Assembly: GCA_019414045.1 (NCBI GenBank) | Contig: DXMW01000029.1 | Location: 1-51,782 of the forward strand | DNA length: 51,782 bases | From: Collinsella sp. | Lineage (GTDB): Bacteria; Actinomycetota; Coriobacteriia; Coriobacteriales; Coriobacteriaceae | Direction of reading: 5' to 3' | In this document: one piece after another, positions 40,592 to 50,698 of the stretch | Layout: the number at the start of each line of letters is the position of its first letter | Position numbering within the stretch: position 1 is the first letter of the stretch | Position numbers and translations under genes: made by a program | The notes under the pieces: generated by a model | What the model saw: the letters and a program-made list of their open reading frames with translations, nothing else | Database searches by the model: none | What the model was told of the DNA's origin: nothing

Positions 40592-40806
40592 TTTCAATTT
40601 GTATGCGATTGACCGTTCCCTAAAGAACAATGACCAAAAAGACATCCCCTTGGATGATCGAAATTGGGCCGAGGCCCGTGACGCTTTGATTATAGAACGT
40701 TGCGCACGGGCCGGGGACATGCCGTTTGTCACGGAATTGCGGGCGACCGATTGCCGGGCGGCCGATTCCGACCGATTGCGACCCGCGTGGGTCGAGATTC
40801 GTCCGC

Positions 40807-41505
40807 CTACAGGTCGCGTGCTCGATAGACCCTGGTGCTGACGATGCAGCTAAGTGCGCATAGCACGAGGGCCAGTACGGCGATTCCTGCGCACAGGCAG
40901 CCGAGGACAGCAGGATCGGGATTCGCCCCAGCAATCGACATGAGCCAGTAGCTGATGGGGTTGGAGGGGCTCAACGTGGCCATGGCAAGGCATCCGAGCA
41001 GGGCAAACAGGCCGACGGAAAGGCGCAGCGCCTCCATGTGTCCAAATCGAAAGAACAGCGGCTGTGCCAAAAACACCATCATGAGGGAGATGAGCATCGA
41101 TGCGGCGGAGGCTATTGTGGTCTCAAAGACGATCTGTCCCGTCGAGGGGATACCAGCGCTGTTGAAGAGCGGGATAGAGACGATGCTCAGAAGCGCGACG
41201 GCGCACGCCATGACAGCCGAGAAGACAATGATGCTCAGGTAGCGTGCACAGATGATGTCTTTGCGCGAGATGGGCAGCGTTGCCCGATAGCGCTCCCATC
41301 CGTTTTGATTGTCGTAGCCGGCCAGTGAGTTCATGACCACGATGGGCGACATAGCACTGACCGCGCAGGCGCCGGCGCTCATACCGGCATCGCCATCCGA
41401 TGCGTTGGCGAGGGTCAGTACGACGAAGATGAACAGGCCGACGCCCGCGATGCTCGGGACAAGCGTGCGGACGATGGCGAGCTCAGACACAAAGGCGCGT
41501 TTCAT
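40807..41505 (-). CDS. ABC-2 type transporter permease
   Basis: A 232-residue membrane protein with six predicted spans, including residues about 16-33 (PSIAGVGLFIFVVLTLA), a double span around SIIVFSAVMACAVALLSIV and the C-terminal ALVLCALSCIVST. The cytoplasmic loop WERYRATLPISRKDII is typical of ABC-2 permeases of the YtrC/YtrF sort that pair with EcsA-like ATPases. It lies 2 bases after the ATPase gene, in a GntR-ATPase-permease operon. Substrates of such systems are often peptides or antibiotics, but none can be named. Confidence 0.88.
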   Translation of the reverse strand: MKRAFVSELAIVRTLVPSIAGVGLFIFVVLTLANASDGDAGMSAGACAVSAMSPIVVMNSLAGYDNQNGWERYRATLPISRKDIICARYLSIIVFSAVMACAVALLSIVSIPLFNSAGIPSTGQIVFETTIASAASMLISLMMVFLAQPLFFRFGHMEALRLSVGLFALLGCLAMATLSPSNPISYWLMSIAGANPDPAVLGCLCAGIAVLALVLCALSCIVSTRVYRARDL

Positions 41506-41507
41506 TT

Positions 41508-42383
41508 CTAAGCCCCTTTCAGCATGAGGCGCAGATAGTCATCAATGGTTGCCCGATCGCAGGGAATCTCGGGAAAGGCCTCGAGCACATCGCGACGGTT
41601 GGGCACGAGCACGTCCACGCTATAGGCGTGGTGGGCGGCACGGGCGCCTTCGACGCAAGCCATAAGCTCTGCGGCCTGCGCTTGAGTGCAATGGGCGATG
41701 CCGGCGCGGTCGGTAATGTCCTCGCGTGGCAGGTCAAACACAATCGAGCCGTTATCGATGCAGATGACGCGGTCGGCAGTGCGATCGAGGTCGGATGTAA
41801 TGTGGCTCGAGAGCAGCACGCTGTGCTGGCCGTCGGCGACAAAAGCAAGCAACTCGTCGAGCAGTTCCTCGCGCGCCATGGGATCGAGGCCCGCGGTGGC
41901 TTCGTCCAAAACGAGCAGCTTGGCATTGTGGCTGAGCGCACAGGCGAGCTGCAGCTTCATGCCCATGCCGCGGGAGAGGTCCTTGACCTTCGTCTTGGGA
42001 TCGAGGCCAAATCGGTCGATGAATCCGGCGAACGTTTCGCGACTCCATGTGGGGTACGCCGGTCCTACGAGCGTCTCGACCTGGCCCACCTTGAGCGTGG
42101 AGGGGAAGGGGCACGTGTCCAGGACAAGACCGACGCGGGAGCGCAGGTGGCGCTGCGTTTCGTCGGGCGCGTTGGCGTCGCAGCGCTGTCCAAGCAGATG
42201 CACCTCGCCGGCATCGAGCTTTATAAGCCCAAGCGCGGCGCGAATGGTCGTCGTCTTGCCGGCGCCATTTGCGCCCACAAAGCCGACGATCTGGCCGGGC
42301 TCCACGGCAAGCGTGACGTCGCGCAGTGAAAAGCGGTCGCTCACACGGCGCGATACACCTTTGAGTTCTAGCAAGGTTTGCAT
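41508..42383 (-). CDS. ABC transporter ATP-binding protein (YtrB-like)
   Basis: A 291-residue ATPase. Walker A GANGAGKTTT, Q-loop region VLDTCPFPST, signature LSRGMGMKLQLACAL, Walker B LLVLDEATAGLDP, and H-loop LLSSHITSDL. The LSRGMxMKL form of the signature is characteristic of ATPases linked to YtrA-type GntR regulators. Its start overlaps the regulator's end by 16 bases, so synthesis is probably coupled. The C-terminal 70 residues are a small regulatory extension. Confidence 0.93.
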   Translation of the reverse strand: MQTLLELKGVSRRVSDRFSLRDVTLAVEPGQIVGFVGANGAGKTTTIRAALGLIKLDAGEVHLLGQRCDANAPDETQRHLRSRVGLVLDTCPFPSTLKVGQVETLVGPAYPTWSRETFAGFIDRFGLDPKTKVKDLSRGMGMKLQLACALSHNAKLLVLDEATAGLDPMAREELLDELLAFVADGQHSVLLSSHITSDLDRTADRVICIDNGSIVFDLPREDITDRAGIAHCTQAQAAELMACVEGARAAHHAYSVDVLVPNRRDVLEAFPEIPCDRATIDDYLRLMLKGA

Positions 42384-42781
42384 GGTATAGCCTTTCTTGC
42401 AGATGATTGCTGCATGGTTTCGGGGGCTACCAGGTCGAGCATCTCGTGCAGTTTGTCGCGCGTGACGCCCAAGGCTTCGGCTTGGTTTGCCGCTTTCGCA
42501 AGCAGCTCTTCGATATGGCAGAGCTGGTTTTCGCGCAAGAGCTCCTGGTTGCCCTCGGCGACAAAGCAGCCTTTGCCCTGCACGGTGCAGATAAAGCCGA
42601 GCTGCTCCAGATCGGCATAGGCGCGCTTGGTGGTGATGACGCTCACGCCAAGATCGCTCGCGAGTGCACGGATGCTGGGGAGTTTGGCTCCCGCAGCGAG
42701 CGTGCCCGAAAGGATCTGAGCTTTGACCTGTGAGGATATCTGTTCGTAGATAGGCTTATCGCTCGAATTGGATAGGATGAT
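42368..42781 (-). CDS. GntR/YtrA-family regulator without a normal start codon
   Basis: The frame reads (AD)IILSNSSDKPIYEQISSQ, then VKAQILSGTLAAGAKLPSIR, ALASDLGVSVITTKRAYADL and EQLGFICTVQGKGCFVAEGN: a complete YtrA-type winged helix of about 138 residues. Between the in-frame stop at 42797-42799 and the DNA-binding helix there is no ATG, GTG or TTG; the first is GTG at 42646, inside the HTH. An AAGGAG site at 42793-42798 is followed five bases later by GCG (42787-42785), exactly where relatives usually have ATG before GAC ATC ATC. Start may be a rare ATC (42781 or 42778), or the gene may have lost its start. The rest of the frame is intact and unshifted. Confidence 0.8.
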   Translation of the reverse strand: MILSNSSDKPIYEQISSQVKAQILSGTLAAGAKLPSIRALASDLGVSVITTKRAYADLEQLGFICTVQGKGCFVAEGNQELLRENQLCHIEELLAKAANQAEALGVTRDKLHEMLDLVAPETMQQSSARKAIPCKPC

Positions 42782-42809
42782 GTCCGCAGCGGCTCCTTAG
42801 CTGTTGGGC

Positions 42810-42819
42810 TACACGTGTA
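42810..42819. promoter_or_regulatory. TACACGTGTA palindrome upstream of the GntR/ABC operon
   Basis: Perfect 10-bp palindrome about 25 bases upstream of the GntR coding region, overlapping a TATATA-like box on the minus strand. YtrA-type regulators bind short palindromes near their own promoters, so this is a candidate operator. Confidence 0.45.
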
Positions 42820-42890
42820 TATAACCGGTAAGCACAGTATAAAGAGACAAATGTGGAATAGCCCGCCAGTGTCGCGCTTGCTCCAAAACA

Positions 42891-43108
42891 ATCTCAATCT
42901 GTAACACCTAGGTCCGTTTTGGGTCGCCTGCTGTTACAGATCGAGATCTTATTTGCCCGCCTGCCTATTTGTCTCAATCTGTAACGGTAAGAGTCGATTT
43001 GCGCGGCTAGATGTTACAGATTGAGATTGTGCCGGCGGGCCTGCCAGTTTGTCTCGATCTGTAACAGGTAGGGGCTCAAAACCCGTCTTACTGTTACAGA
43101 TCGAGACA
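42891..43108. repeat. array of three hairpins with a shared 14-18 bp stem
   Basis: Units 42891-42947, 42971-43027 and 43050-43108 each have arms TCTCAATCTGTAAC (or TCTCGATCTGTAAC) and GTTACAGATxGAGA with a 26-28 base centre that differs between units. Starts are spaced about 80 bases apart. Stems carry a T/C variation at one place. Lies in the 450-base non-coding stretch between the GntR and prfC genes. The arms are inverted, so it is not a CRISPR. Confidence 0.9.
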
Positions 43109-43191
43109 ATCCTTGAGGCGGCTGCCCGGTGCACAGCGAGCTCGGCTAATGAATTTGTCCTGATAGGTGCCCTATGGCGGGATTTCGCGGC

Positions 43192-43197
43192 TACAAT
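43192..43197 (+). promoter_or_regulatory. -10 box of prfC
   Basis: TACAAT 47 bases upstream of the prfC ATG at 43245, downstream of the hairpin array. It makes the upstream ATG at 43218 less likely because the GAAAGGA ribosome site (43233-43239) belongs to 43245. Confidence 0.5.
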
Positions 43198-43244
43198 AAT
43201 ACGGTTACAACGACGTAATGCACTCAATGCAAGAAAGGATCCGC

Positions 43245-44858
<1,614 letters not shown>

Positions 44859-44863
44859 TGCAT

Positions 44864-44898
44864 CGGCGCGGTGGCCCTGTGGGGCTGCCGCGCCGTTT
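44864..44898 (+). terminator. rho-independent terminator of prfC
   Basis: CGGCGCGG / CCGCGCCG stem with inner GGCCC/GGGC pairing, followed by TTT. Confidence 0.8.
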
Positions 44899-44959
44899 GC
44901 TTGCCTGATGCCGTGTGAGCGGCTATTATACCCATCGTCGTCTCAAGACCGTGACGTCC

Positions 44960-45008
44960 GAGCAGTTCGGGTCCGATATCCTGCTCGTTAAACCTAAAAC
45001 CAAAGGAG
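44960..45008 (+). promoter_or_regulatory. possible preQ1-type riboswitch before the VUT transporter
   Basis: A 6-7 bp stem CGAGCAG/CTGCTCG (44959-44965, 44981-44987) encloses TTCGGGTCCGATATC and is followed by the A-rich tail TTAAACCTAAAACC that ends at the ribosome site AAAGGAG (45002-45008). This arrangement, including loop GGT able to pair with tail ACC next to the ribosome site, resembles class I preQ1 aptamers, and the downstream gene family is a known queuosine-precursor transporter. Assignment is by shape and context only. Confidence 0.45.
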
Positions 45009-45014
45009 TACATA

Positions 45015-45737
45015 ATGATCAAGAAGGTCATGGAGGACTACAAGGTCCTGTTGCGGAGCATTCCCGCGGCAACGGTTTCGCTGTTTTTCGTGAGCGTCAT
45101 CATGATGAACCTGCTGGCCAACAAAGAGCTCATCAGCCTGCCGTATCTGGCACTCGATTGCGGCTTTGTGGTGAGCTGGGTTTCGTTTTTGTGCCAGGAC
45201 ATGATCTGCAAGCGCTTTGGCGCCAAGGCATCCATCAAAATCTCTATCCTCGCGCTGCTGGTCAACCTGGCCGTGAGCCTGTGCTTTTGGGCATGCTCGC
45301 TCACGCCCGGCATGTGGGGCGCCTACTACGACACGGGCATGATCGAGGTCAACAGCGCCCTTAACGCCACCATTGGCGGCACCTGGTACGTGGTGCTGGG
45401 CTCTTCGCTGGCAATGCTCGTTTCTGCCGTGGTTAATTCCACGCTCAACCAGTCGCTCGGCCGTATGCTCAAAAAGAATAGCTTTGCGAGCTTTGCCTTC
45501 CGCTCTTATGTGTCCACGGGTGTTGGCCAGTTTATCGACAACTTGGTCTTTGCCATTGTGGTGAGCCACACGTTCTTTGGTTGGACCTGGGTGCAGGTCC
45601 TTATGTGCTCGCTGACCGGCGCTGTTGCCGAGCTGCTGTGCGAGGTCTTTCTGAGCCCCGTGGGCTACAAGGTCGTGCGCGGCTGGGAGCGCGAGAATGT
45701 GGGCGCCGAGTATCTCGAGCGCCACGCAACCGCCTAA
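45015..45737 (+). CDS. VUT-family (YhhQ-like) queuosine-precursor transporter
   Basis: A 240-residue membrane protein with about six spans, for example residues 17-33 (PAATVSLFFVSVIMMNLL), 44-60 and 77-96 (ISILALLVNLAVSLCFWACS). The conserved motif family VSVIMMNLLANKEL, QDMICKRFGAKAS and GQFIDNLVFAIVV matches the VUT/YhhQ family, which imports preQ0/preQ1 or queuine. The candidate preQ1-type leader upstream supports this. It ends nine bases before the SDR gene, so both are probably in one operon. Confidence 0.85.
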   Translation: MIKKVMEDYKVLLRSIPAATVSLFFVSVIMMNLLANKELISLPYLALDCGFVVSWVSFLCQDMICKRFGAKASIKISILALLVNLAVSLCFWACSLTPGMWGAYYDTGMIEVNSALNATIGGTWYVVLGSSLAMLVSAVVNSTLNQSLGRMLKKNSFASFAFRSYVSTGVGQFIDNLVFAIVVSHTFFGWTWVQVLMCSLTGAVAELLCEVFLSPVGYKVVRGWERENVGAEYLERHATA

Positions 45738-45746
45738 GGAGCAAAT

Positions 45747-46427
45747 ATGCGGGTTTTGATCACGGGCGCTTCGGGCGGTATCGGAGCCGCGTGCGTGCAG
45801 CGCTTTTTGGACGAGGGCCACGAGGTCGTGGGCTTTGATTTGCTGCCGGCAGCGATCGAGCACGAGCGCTATCGCCATCTGATCGTCGATGTCCGCGAGC
45901 CGGACTCGTTTCCAGGCGAGCTTGAACCCCAGGTGATCGTGAATGTTGCTGGTACGCAGGACTCGGCCGACGATATTGCCGCCAACCTGTGCGGCACCAT
46001 CAACGTGACCGAGCGCTACGCCTTTGTGGGGGAGGGGCTTGCCGCCAAGCCGGCGCCGGCTATTACATCCGTGGTCAATGTGGGGTCGGCGAGCGGGCAT
46101 ACGGGATCGGAGTTTCCCGCCTATGCTGCCAGCAAGGGCGGCGTTATCGCCTACACCAAGAACCTTGCAAACCGCTTGGCGCCGCAGGCCATCGCCAACA
46201 GTGTGGACCCGGGCGGCGTTATCACGCCGCTCAACCGTTGCGTGATGGAAGACGAACACCTGTGGAACCAGATTATGGAGCTCACGCCGCTTAAACGCTG
46301 GGCCACCGCCCAAGAGATCGCCGAGTGGATCTACTTTGTGGGCGTGACCAACCGGTTTATGACCGGGCAGAGCCTGCTCATTGACGGTGGCGAGGCAGAC
46401 CGTACCCAGTTTATTTGGCCCGAATAG
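45747..46427 (+). CDS. short-chain dehydrogenase/reductase
   Basis: A 226-residue SDR oxidoreductase. Cofactor loop TGASGGIGAACVQR, Asp in VGFDLLPA (NAD preference), NVAGTQDS (variant of NNAG), catalytic Ser region VVNVGSASGHTG, and catalytic Tyr/Lys in YAASKGGVIAYTKNLA. The C-terminal GQSLLIDGGE is standard. The cofactor domain is shortened between beta-2 and the NVAG motif, giving a small protein. Ribosome site AAGGAG. Substrate unknown; location behind the VUT transporter may be incidental. Confidence 0.9.
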   Translation: MRVLITGASGGIGAACVQRFLDEGHEVVGFDLLPAAIEHERYRHLIVDVREPDSFPGELEPQVIVNVAGTQDSADDIAANLCGTINVTERYAFVGEGLAAKPAPAITSVVNVGSASGHTGSEFPAYAASKGGVIAYTKNLANRLAPQAIANSVDPGGVITPLNRCVMEDEHLWNQIMELTPLKRWATAQEIAEWIYFVGVTNRFMTGQSLLIDGGEADRTQFIWPE

Positions 46428-46428
46428 G

Positions 46429-46464
46429 AAACGCGTCCGATGGAAAGCCGTCGGACGCGTTTTT
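46429..46464. terminator. rho-independent terminator
   Basis: AAACGCGTCCGA / TCGGACGCGTTTTT with 10-base loop, between the SDR gene and the convergent ung gene; works in both directions. Confidence 0.92.
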
Positions 46465-46477
46465 GATGTATCGATTT

Positions 46478-47203
46478 TTAGCCGAGGCAAGTCCAGTTGA
46501 CGGGGATCGAGCCGTGCTGTTCGAGTAGACGATTGGATGCCGAGAAGGGGCGCGACCCCATAAAAGCGGGGAGTTCTGCCGTGGCACGGTTGGCCGAAAG
46601 CGGCGAGGGGTGTGTGGAGGCCAGGCAGAACTTACCGGCTGCCTTGCCTGCGCCGGTCGCGGTGAGCTTGCCTTCGACCATCTGCTGGGCAAAGCGACCC
46701 CATGCCAAAAAGACTACCGGCTGGGGCAGCTGACAGCAGCGTTCGATAACGTAGTCGGTGAGCGTGCTCCAGCCCAGTTTGGCGTGTGAGTTCGCGGCAT
46801 GCTCGCGCACGGTGAGCGTGGTGTTAAGGAGCAGGACGCCCTGTTGTGCCCATGGCGTCAGATCTCCCGTGGCGGGAATGGGGCAACCCAGATCGGCTTT
46901 GAGCTCCTTGTAGATGTTGCGCAGGCTCGGCGGCAACTTGGTTTGCGTCGCGGGAACCGAGAACGATAACCCCATGGCCTGGTTGGGTCCGTGATAGGGA
47001 TCTTGACCCAAAATGACAACTTTGACATGGTCGGCCGGCGTATAGGCGAGGGCATTGAGGATGTCGTCTTGTGCCGGGTAAATGGTTTGCTCGGCACGTA
47101 AAAGGGCGATGCGCTCGAGCAGCTGGTCCGTCGTGTCACGTACCGGCTGCGGCGCATCGCCCAACCAAGTTGCTATGTTGCGGTCGCGAGTTGCGGTGTC
47201 CAT
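46478..47203 (-). CDS. ung: uracil-DNA glycosylase
   Basis: A 241-residue family 1 UDG that removes uracil from DNA. Motif A GQDPYHGPNQAMGLSFSVP includes the catalytic Asp68; WAQQGVLLLNTTLTV and the His-loop STHPSPLSANR are present, as is the uracil-binding LAWGRFAQ (usually LLWGxxA). Start by AAGGAG six bases before the ATG. Cytoplasmic repair enzyme; monocistronic or with the upstream EamA gene. Confidence 0.96.
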   Translation of the reverse strand: MDTATRDRNIATWLGDAPQPVRDTTDQLLERIALLRAEQTIYPAQDDILNALAYTPADHVKVVILGQDPYHGPNQAMGLSFSVPATQTKLPPSLRNIYKELKADLGCPIPATGDLTPWAQQGVLLLNTTLTVREHAANSHAKLGWSTLTDYVIERCCQLPQPVVFLAWGRFAQQMVEGKLTATGAGKAAGKFCLASTHPSPLSANRATAELPAFMGSRPFSASNRLLEQHGSIPVNWTCLG

Positions 47204-47291
47204 GGGGCTCCTTTATGGCAGATGCTCTGTTGTCATCTATTGTAAAGGCGCACCGGTTGCCTTTATGCCGCGGCTGCACAAGGAGTGGGGT

Positions 47292-48194
47292 CTACGAGAC
47301 GTGCTCGGGCGCTCCTGCCATGCGAGCCTGTCCATGTGCGCGAAGGCGCGGAAGCTCGATGGTTGCCACCATGACGCCGGTGAGGATGAGGGCGGCGCCA
47401 AAGAAGGCGATGGGGCTCAGGACCTCGCCAACCAGGAAAAACGAGAAGACGGCGGAGCAGACCGGCTCGAGCGAGAAGGCAAAGCCCGTGGTCTCGGCGG
47501 GCACGTGGGGCTGTGCGAGCGTCTGGGTGATAAAGCCGTAGGCAGAGCAGATGAGTGCGAGTGCGACGACAACGACGATCTCGTTGGGTGTGCTGGGAAG
47601 CGTGAAGCCGCCAAAGGCAAATGCGGCGATGCCCGAGAACAGGCCGCCAAAGCCCAGCTGCCAAACACCCAAGGCCAGTGGGTCGACTTCTTCGACAAAG
47701 CGCTTGGCTACGATAATGTGGCTGGCATAGATAAAGGCAGAGAGCAGCATGATGATCGCGCCGGGATTCAGGCTGGTAAAGTCGGCGCCCGAGAGCAGCA
47801 GCATACCGCAGGTGACGATGGCGGTGCCGACGAGCACCTTGCGCTCGGGGGCGCGACGCAGCAGGGCGGCGTTGGCAAACGGCACGATCACGACCGTCAG
47901 GCTCTGCAAAAAGCCGGCGGTGGAGGCGGAAGTAAGGCTGGAGCCCAAGCACATGCAGGTGAGCTCGGTTGCCATGATGGCGCCGATGATGGCGGCGCGA
48001 ACCATAAGGTCGCGATTGATGCGGAAAGCGCGCTTGTGGAAGAGCAGCAGGCAGGCCACAAAGGCGATGATGCAGCGCAGCGCAACGATGCTCGTGGCGT
48101 TCATGCTGTCCATGCCGATCTTCATGAGGGGGTACGAAAAGCCCCATGCGACGGGAACGGAAAATGAGAGCGCGATTGCTTTTTTGCGATCCAT
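47292..48194 (-). CDS. EamA/DMT-family transporter
   Basis: A 300-residue membrane protein with ten helices in two EamA repeats: first MDRKKAIALSFSVPVAWGFS with SYPLMKIGMDSMNATSIVAL; second from about residue 155 (VDPLALGVWQLGFGGLFSGI). The family exports amino acids, nucleosides or drugs. It starts at ATG 48194 with AAAAGGAG upstream and is divergent from a LysR gene, the classical arrangement for a LysR-controlled exporter. Confidence 0.92.
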   Translation of the reverse strand: MDRKKAIALSFSVPVAWGFSYPLMKIGMDSMNATSIVALRCIIAFVACLLLFHKRAFRINRDLMVRAAIIGAIMATELTCMCLGSSLTSASTAGFLQSLTVVIVPFANAALLRRAPERKVLVGTAIVTCGMLLLSGADFTSLNPGAIIMLLSAFIYASHIIVAKRFVEEVDPLALGVWQLGFGGLFSGIAAFAFGGFTLPSTPNEIVVVVALALICSAYGFITQTLAQPHVPAETTGFAFSLEPVCSAVFSFFLVGEVLSPIAFFGAALILTGVMVATIELPRLRAHGQARMAGAPEHVS

Positions 48195-48274
48195 GGGACT
48201 CCTTTTGTTACAGAACGGTTTCGCAAAAAGGATTCTGCTCCCAGATGTGGATGTAGTAAAGCGAATGTATCTTC

Positions 48275-48293
48275 AGTATGATTAAGAAATACT
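48275..48293. promoter_or_regulatory. candidate LysR-type operator
   Basis: Dyad AGTAT-GATTAAGAA-ATACT in the 158-base divergent region of the EamA and LysR genes. A second palindrome AAAACGTTTT lies at about 48319-48328. Both are plausible binding sites; neither fits the T-N11-A rule exactly. Confidence 0.45.
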
Positions 48294-48352
48294 AATGTTG
48301 CTAGAAAAAGCGCTGGCAAAACGTTTTACGGCTACATCGATGTGGAGGCACG

Positions 48353-49219
48353 ATGGCATCGCGATATCAGATTGTATGTATGGTGGTCGATTGCGGCAGT
48401 CTGAAGGGCGCGGCCGACGAGCTGGGCTATACGCAAAGCGCGGTGAGCCAGGCCGTCAAGGCGCTCGAGCGCGAGCTGGGCACCACGATTATCGAGCGCG
48501 GTAAGCAGGGCGTATCGCTTACGCGCGACGGCAAACAGTATCTGCCGTATCTGCGCCAGATTGTAACTGCCGAGGCCGAGCTTGAGGGCAAGCGTCAGGA
48601 GTTGCTGGGGCTTTCGTCGACTGACATTCGCATTGCGACGTTTACCAACGTGAGTCGTACCGTGCTGCCGCGCGTGATCCGCGACTTTGGGGCCCTGCAC
48701 CCGGGCGTTCACTTTACGCTCAAGCAGGGCGATTACACGCGCAACGCCCAGTGGGTGCACGATGGCGTGGTTGACTTTTGCTTTACGGCACGCGGATTTA
48801 CCGCGGGGCTCGAGAAGCGCGTGGTCTATCATGACGAGTTGGTAGCATTGTTGCCGGCCGCGCATCCGCTGGCGGCAAAGGAAAAGGTGACACTCGCCGA
48901 CCTAGCGTCCGAGCCGTTTGTGCTGCTGGATGAGGGCGAACAGAGCCTGGTGCTCGATGCATTTGCGGCGCATGGGCTGTCACCGCACGTGACGAGCGAG
49001 GTGACCGACGACTACACCATCATGGCGATGGTGGAGGAGGGCCTAGGCGTGAGTATGCTGTATCGCCGTACCGTCGAGGGCATGCGGGCCGATATTCGCG
49101 TACGACCCATCGTGCATGCTCCTTCGCGTGACGTGGTTGCAGCCTGGCGCAGCTGGGACACCATGCCTGTCGCCACGAGGCACTTTATCGACTATATGAG
49201 CTCGCATATTGTCAATTAA
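48353..49219 (+). CDS. LysR-family transcriptional regulator
   Basis: A 288-residue regulator with the N-terminal winged HTH (MVVDCGSLKGAADELGYTQS, AVSQAVKALERELGTTII) and a two-lobed substrate-binding domain (VDFCFTARGF; LVALLPAAHPLA; MVEEGLGVSMLYR). The ribosome site GGAGG precedes ATG 48353. It faces the EamA exporter across a divergent promoter region and probably activates it in response to a ligand. Confidence 0.95.
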   Translation: MASRYQIVCMVVDCGSLKGAADELGYTQSAVSQAVKALERELGTTIIERGKQGVSLTRDGKQYLPYLRQIVTAEAELEGKRQELLGLSSTDIRIATFTNVSRTVLPRVIRDFGALHPGVHFTLKQGDYTRNAQWVHDGVVDFCFTARGFTAGLEKRVVYHDELVALLPAAHPLAAKEKVTLADLASEPFVLLDEGEQSLVLDAFAAHGLSPHVTSEVTDDYTIMAMVEEGLGVSMLYRRTVEGMRADIRVRPIVHAPSRDVVAAWRSWDTMPVATRHFIDYMSSHIVN

Positions 49220-49246
49220 TGATTGGCGTGGCGTTGAGAGTGGTGA

Positions 49247-50629
49247 TTAGCGGGCTGTCGCTTTGGCTTGGGTGGCGCGATAGGTGCGTGCCGGGTGGCA
49301 GAGCAATACCGCTACGACCATAAAGAACGCCGTGGTGCCCAGACTGATGGGGTAGACCATCATGATGTTCGCAAAGGTGCGGAAGTGCGGGAACACGCAG
49401 AATACCCAATAGAAGCGGATGCCGCAGACACAGATCATGGTGATGAGGGCGGGCATGAGCGAGATGCCAAAGCCGCGCAGGTAGCCGGACATGTTTTCGT
49501 AGAACATGCTAAAGGCGTATGCCGGGAAGATCGAGCACACGCGGATATAGCCGATTGAGACGATGTTGGGATCGCTGTTGAACAGCGACAAGATTTCGCG
49601 CCCCAGGCCGACAATAACGATAATCGTGGTGAGCGCAACGATACCGCCTTCGACTAGACAGACCTTGAGCGTTTTGGTGCAGCGGTCGATCTGGCGGGCA
49701 CCGTGGTTTTGTCCCACAAAGGTGGTGCAAGCCTGGCTAAAACTGTTGAGCAGGTTGTAGCACACGTACTCCAGGCTCATGGCGGCGCTCGATGCGGCCA
49801 TGACTTCGGTGCCCAGGCTGTTGATGGCGGACTGAATGATGATGTTGGCGACGGCAAAGACGGCGCTTTGGATGCCGGCGGGCAGGCCAATCTTGACGAT
49901 GCGCTTGAGGGCAACGGGGTCTAAGCCTAAGTCGCGTGGGGTGACGCGGACGACGAAGTCGGTCTTGAGCAGGCGGATAAAGAGCGTCGCGGCGCTGACG
50001 GTGTAGGCGATGGCGGTGGCGATGGCGACGCCCGCGACGCCCCAGTGGAGTACGGGGACAAAGACGAGGTCCAGGCATATGTTGAGGACGGTGGACACGG
50101 CGAGCGCCTGCAGCGGCATGCGGGTGATGCCGACGGAGCGGAAGATTGCGGCCTCAAAGTTGTAGAGCAAGATCGAGGGCATGCTCAGCAAAAAGACGCG
50201 TAGGTAGAGTGAGGCGAGCGGCATGGTCTCGGCGGGAACGTTGAGCGCGGCGAGCATGGGCTCGGCAAAGATCTCGCCCAGGGCGATGACGACAAAGCCC
50301 ACGAGCGCCATTAAAATCGAGGTATGGACGGCGCGTTTGACCATGTTCTGATCGTTGCGGCCGATAGCGTTGGCAATGACCACGTTGGAGCCAAGCGACA
50401 TGCCGATAAACAGGTTGAGCATAAGACTGGTAAGCGGAACATTGGAGCCGACCGCCGCCATGGCGAGGGTTCCCTGGTCGCCCGAGAAGTTACCGATGAT
50501 GATCGTGGCGATGAGGTTCGATAGCTGCTCCAAGATGCTCGTGGCGGCCACGGGGAAGGCGAACAGGGGAATATTGCGCCACAGTGAGCCGGTGGTCATG
50601 TCAATGTGCTTGGATGCGGTATCAGTCAT
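49247..50629 (-). CDS. MATE-family efflux transporter
   Basis: A 460-residue transporter with 12 predicted helices in two MatE repeats: SLWRNIPLFAFPVAATSILE, the conserved QLSNLIATIIIGNF of helix 1-2, and in the second half GLPAGIQSAVFAVANIII and TTFVGQNHGARQ. Members expel drugs or metabolites by Na+ or H+ antiport. It is convergent with the LysR gene at a 27-base gap and its promoter faces the RlmA-like gene. Confidence 0.93.
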   Translation of the reverse strand: MTDTASKHIDMTTGSLWRNIPLFAFPVAATSILEQLSNLIATIIIGNFSGDQGTLAMAAVGSNVPLTSLMLNLFIGMSLGSNVVIANAIGRNDQNMVKRAVHTSILMALVGFVVIALGEIFAEPMLAALNVPAETMPLASLYLRVFLLSMPSILLYNFEAAIFRSVGITRMPLQALAVSTVLNICLDLVFVPVLHWGVAGVAIATAIAYTVSAATLFIRLLKTDFVVRVTPRDLGLDPVALKRIVKIGLPAGIQSAVFAVANIIIQSAINSLGTEVMAASSAAMSLEYVCYNLLNSFSQACTTFVGQNHGARQIDRCTKTLKVCLVEGGIVALTTIIVIVGLGREILSLFNSDPNIVSIGYIRVCSIFPAYAFSMFYENMSGYLRGFGISLMPALITMICVCGIRFYWVFCVFPHFRTFANIMMVYPISLGTTAFFMVVAVLLCHPARTYRATQAKATAR

Positions 50630-50698
50630 ACGCTCTCAATCTCTAATATGCTTTTCTGTGCTTATTTGCGCAGACGATGATACTCCTAATGCAACCAG

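Noticed and set aside
40599..40841. 80-codon frame upstream of the methyltransferase
   Set aside because: No ribosome site, composition unlike neighbouring genes and overlap with the end of the ABC permease gene on the other strand.
42891..43108. CRISPR array
   Set aside because: The repeats are inverted pairs around variable centres with only three units and no cas genes; direct-repeat geometry is missing.
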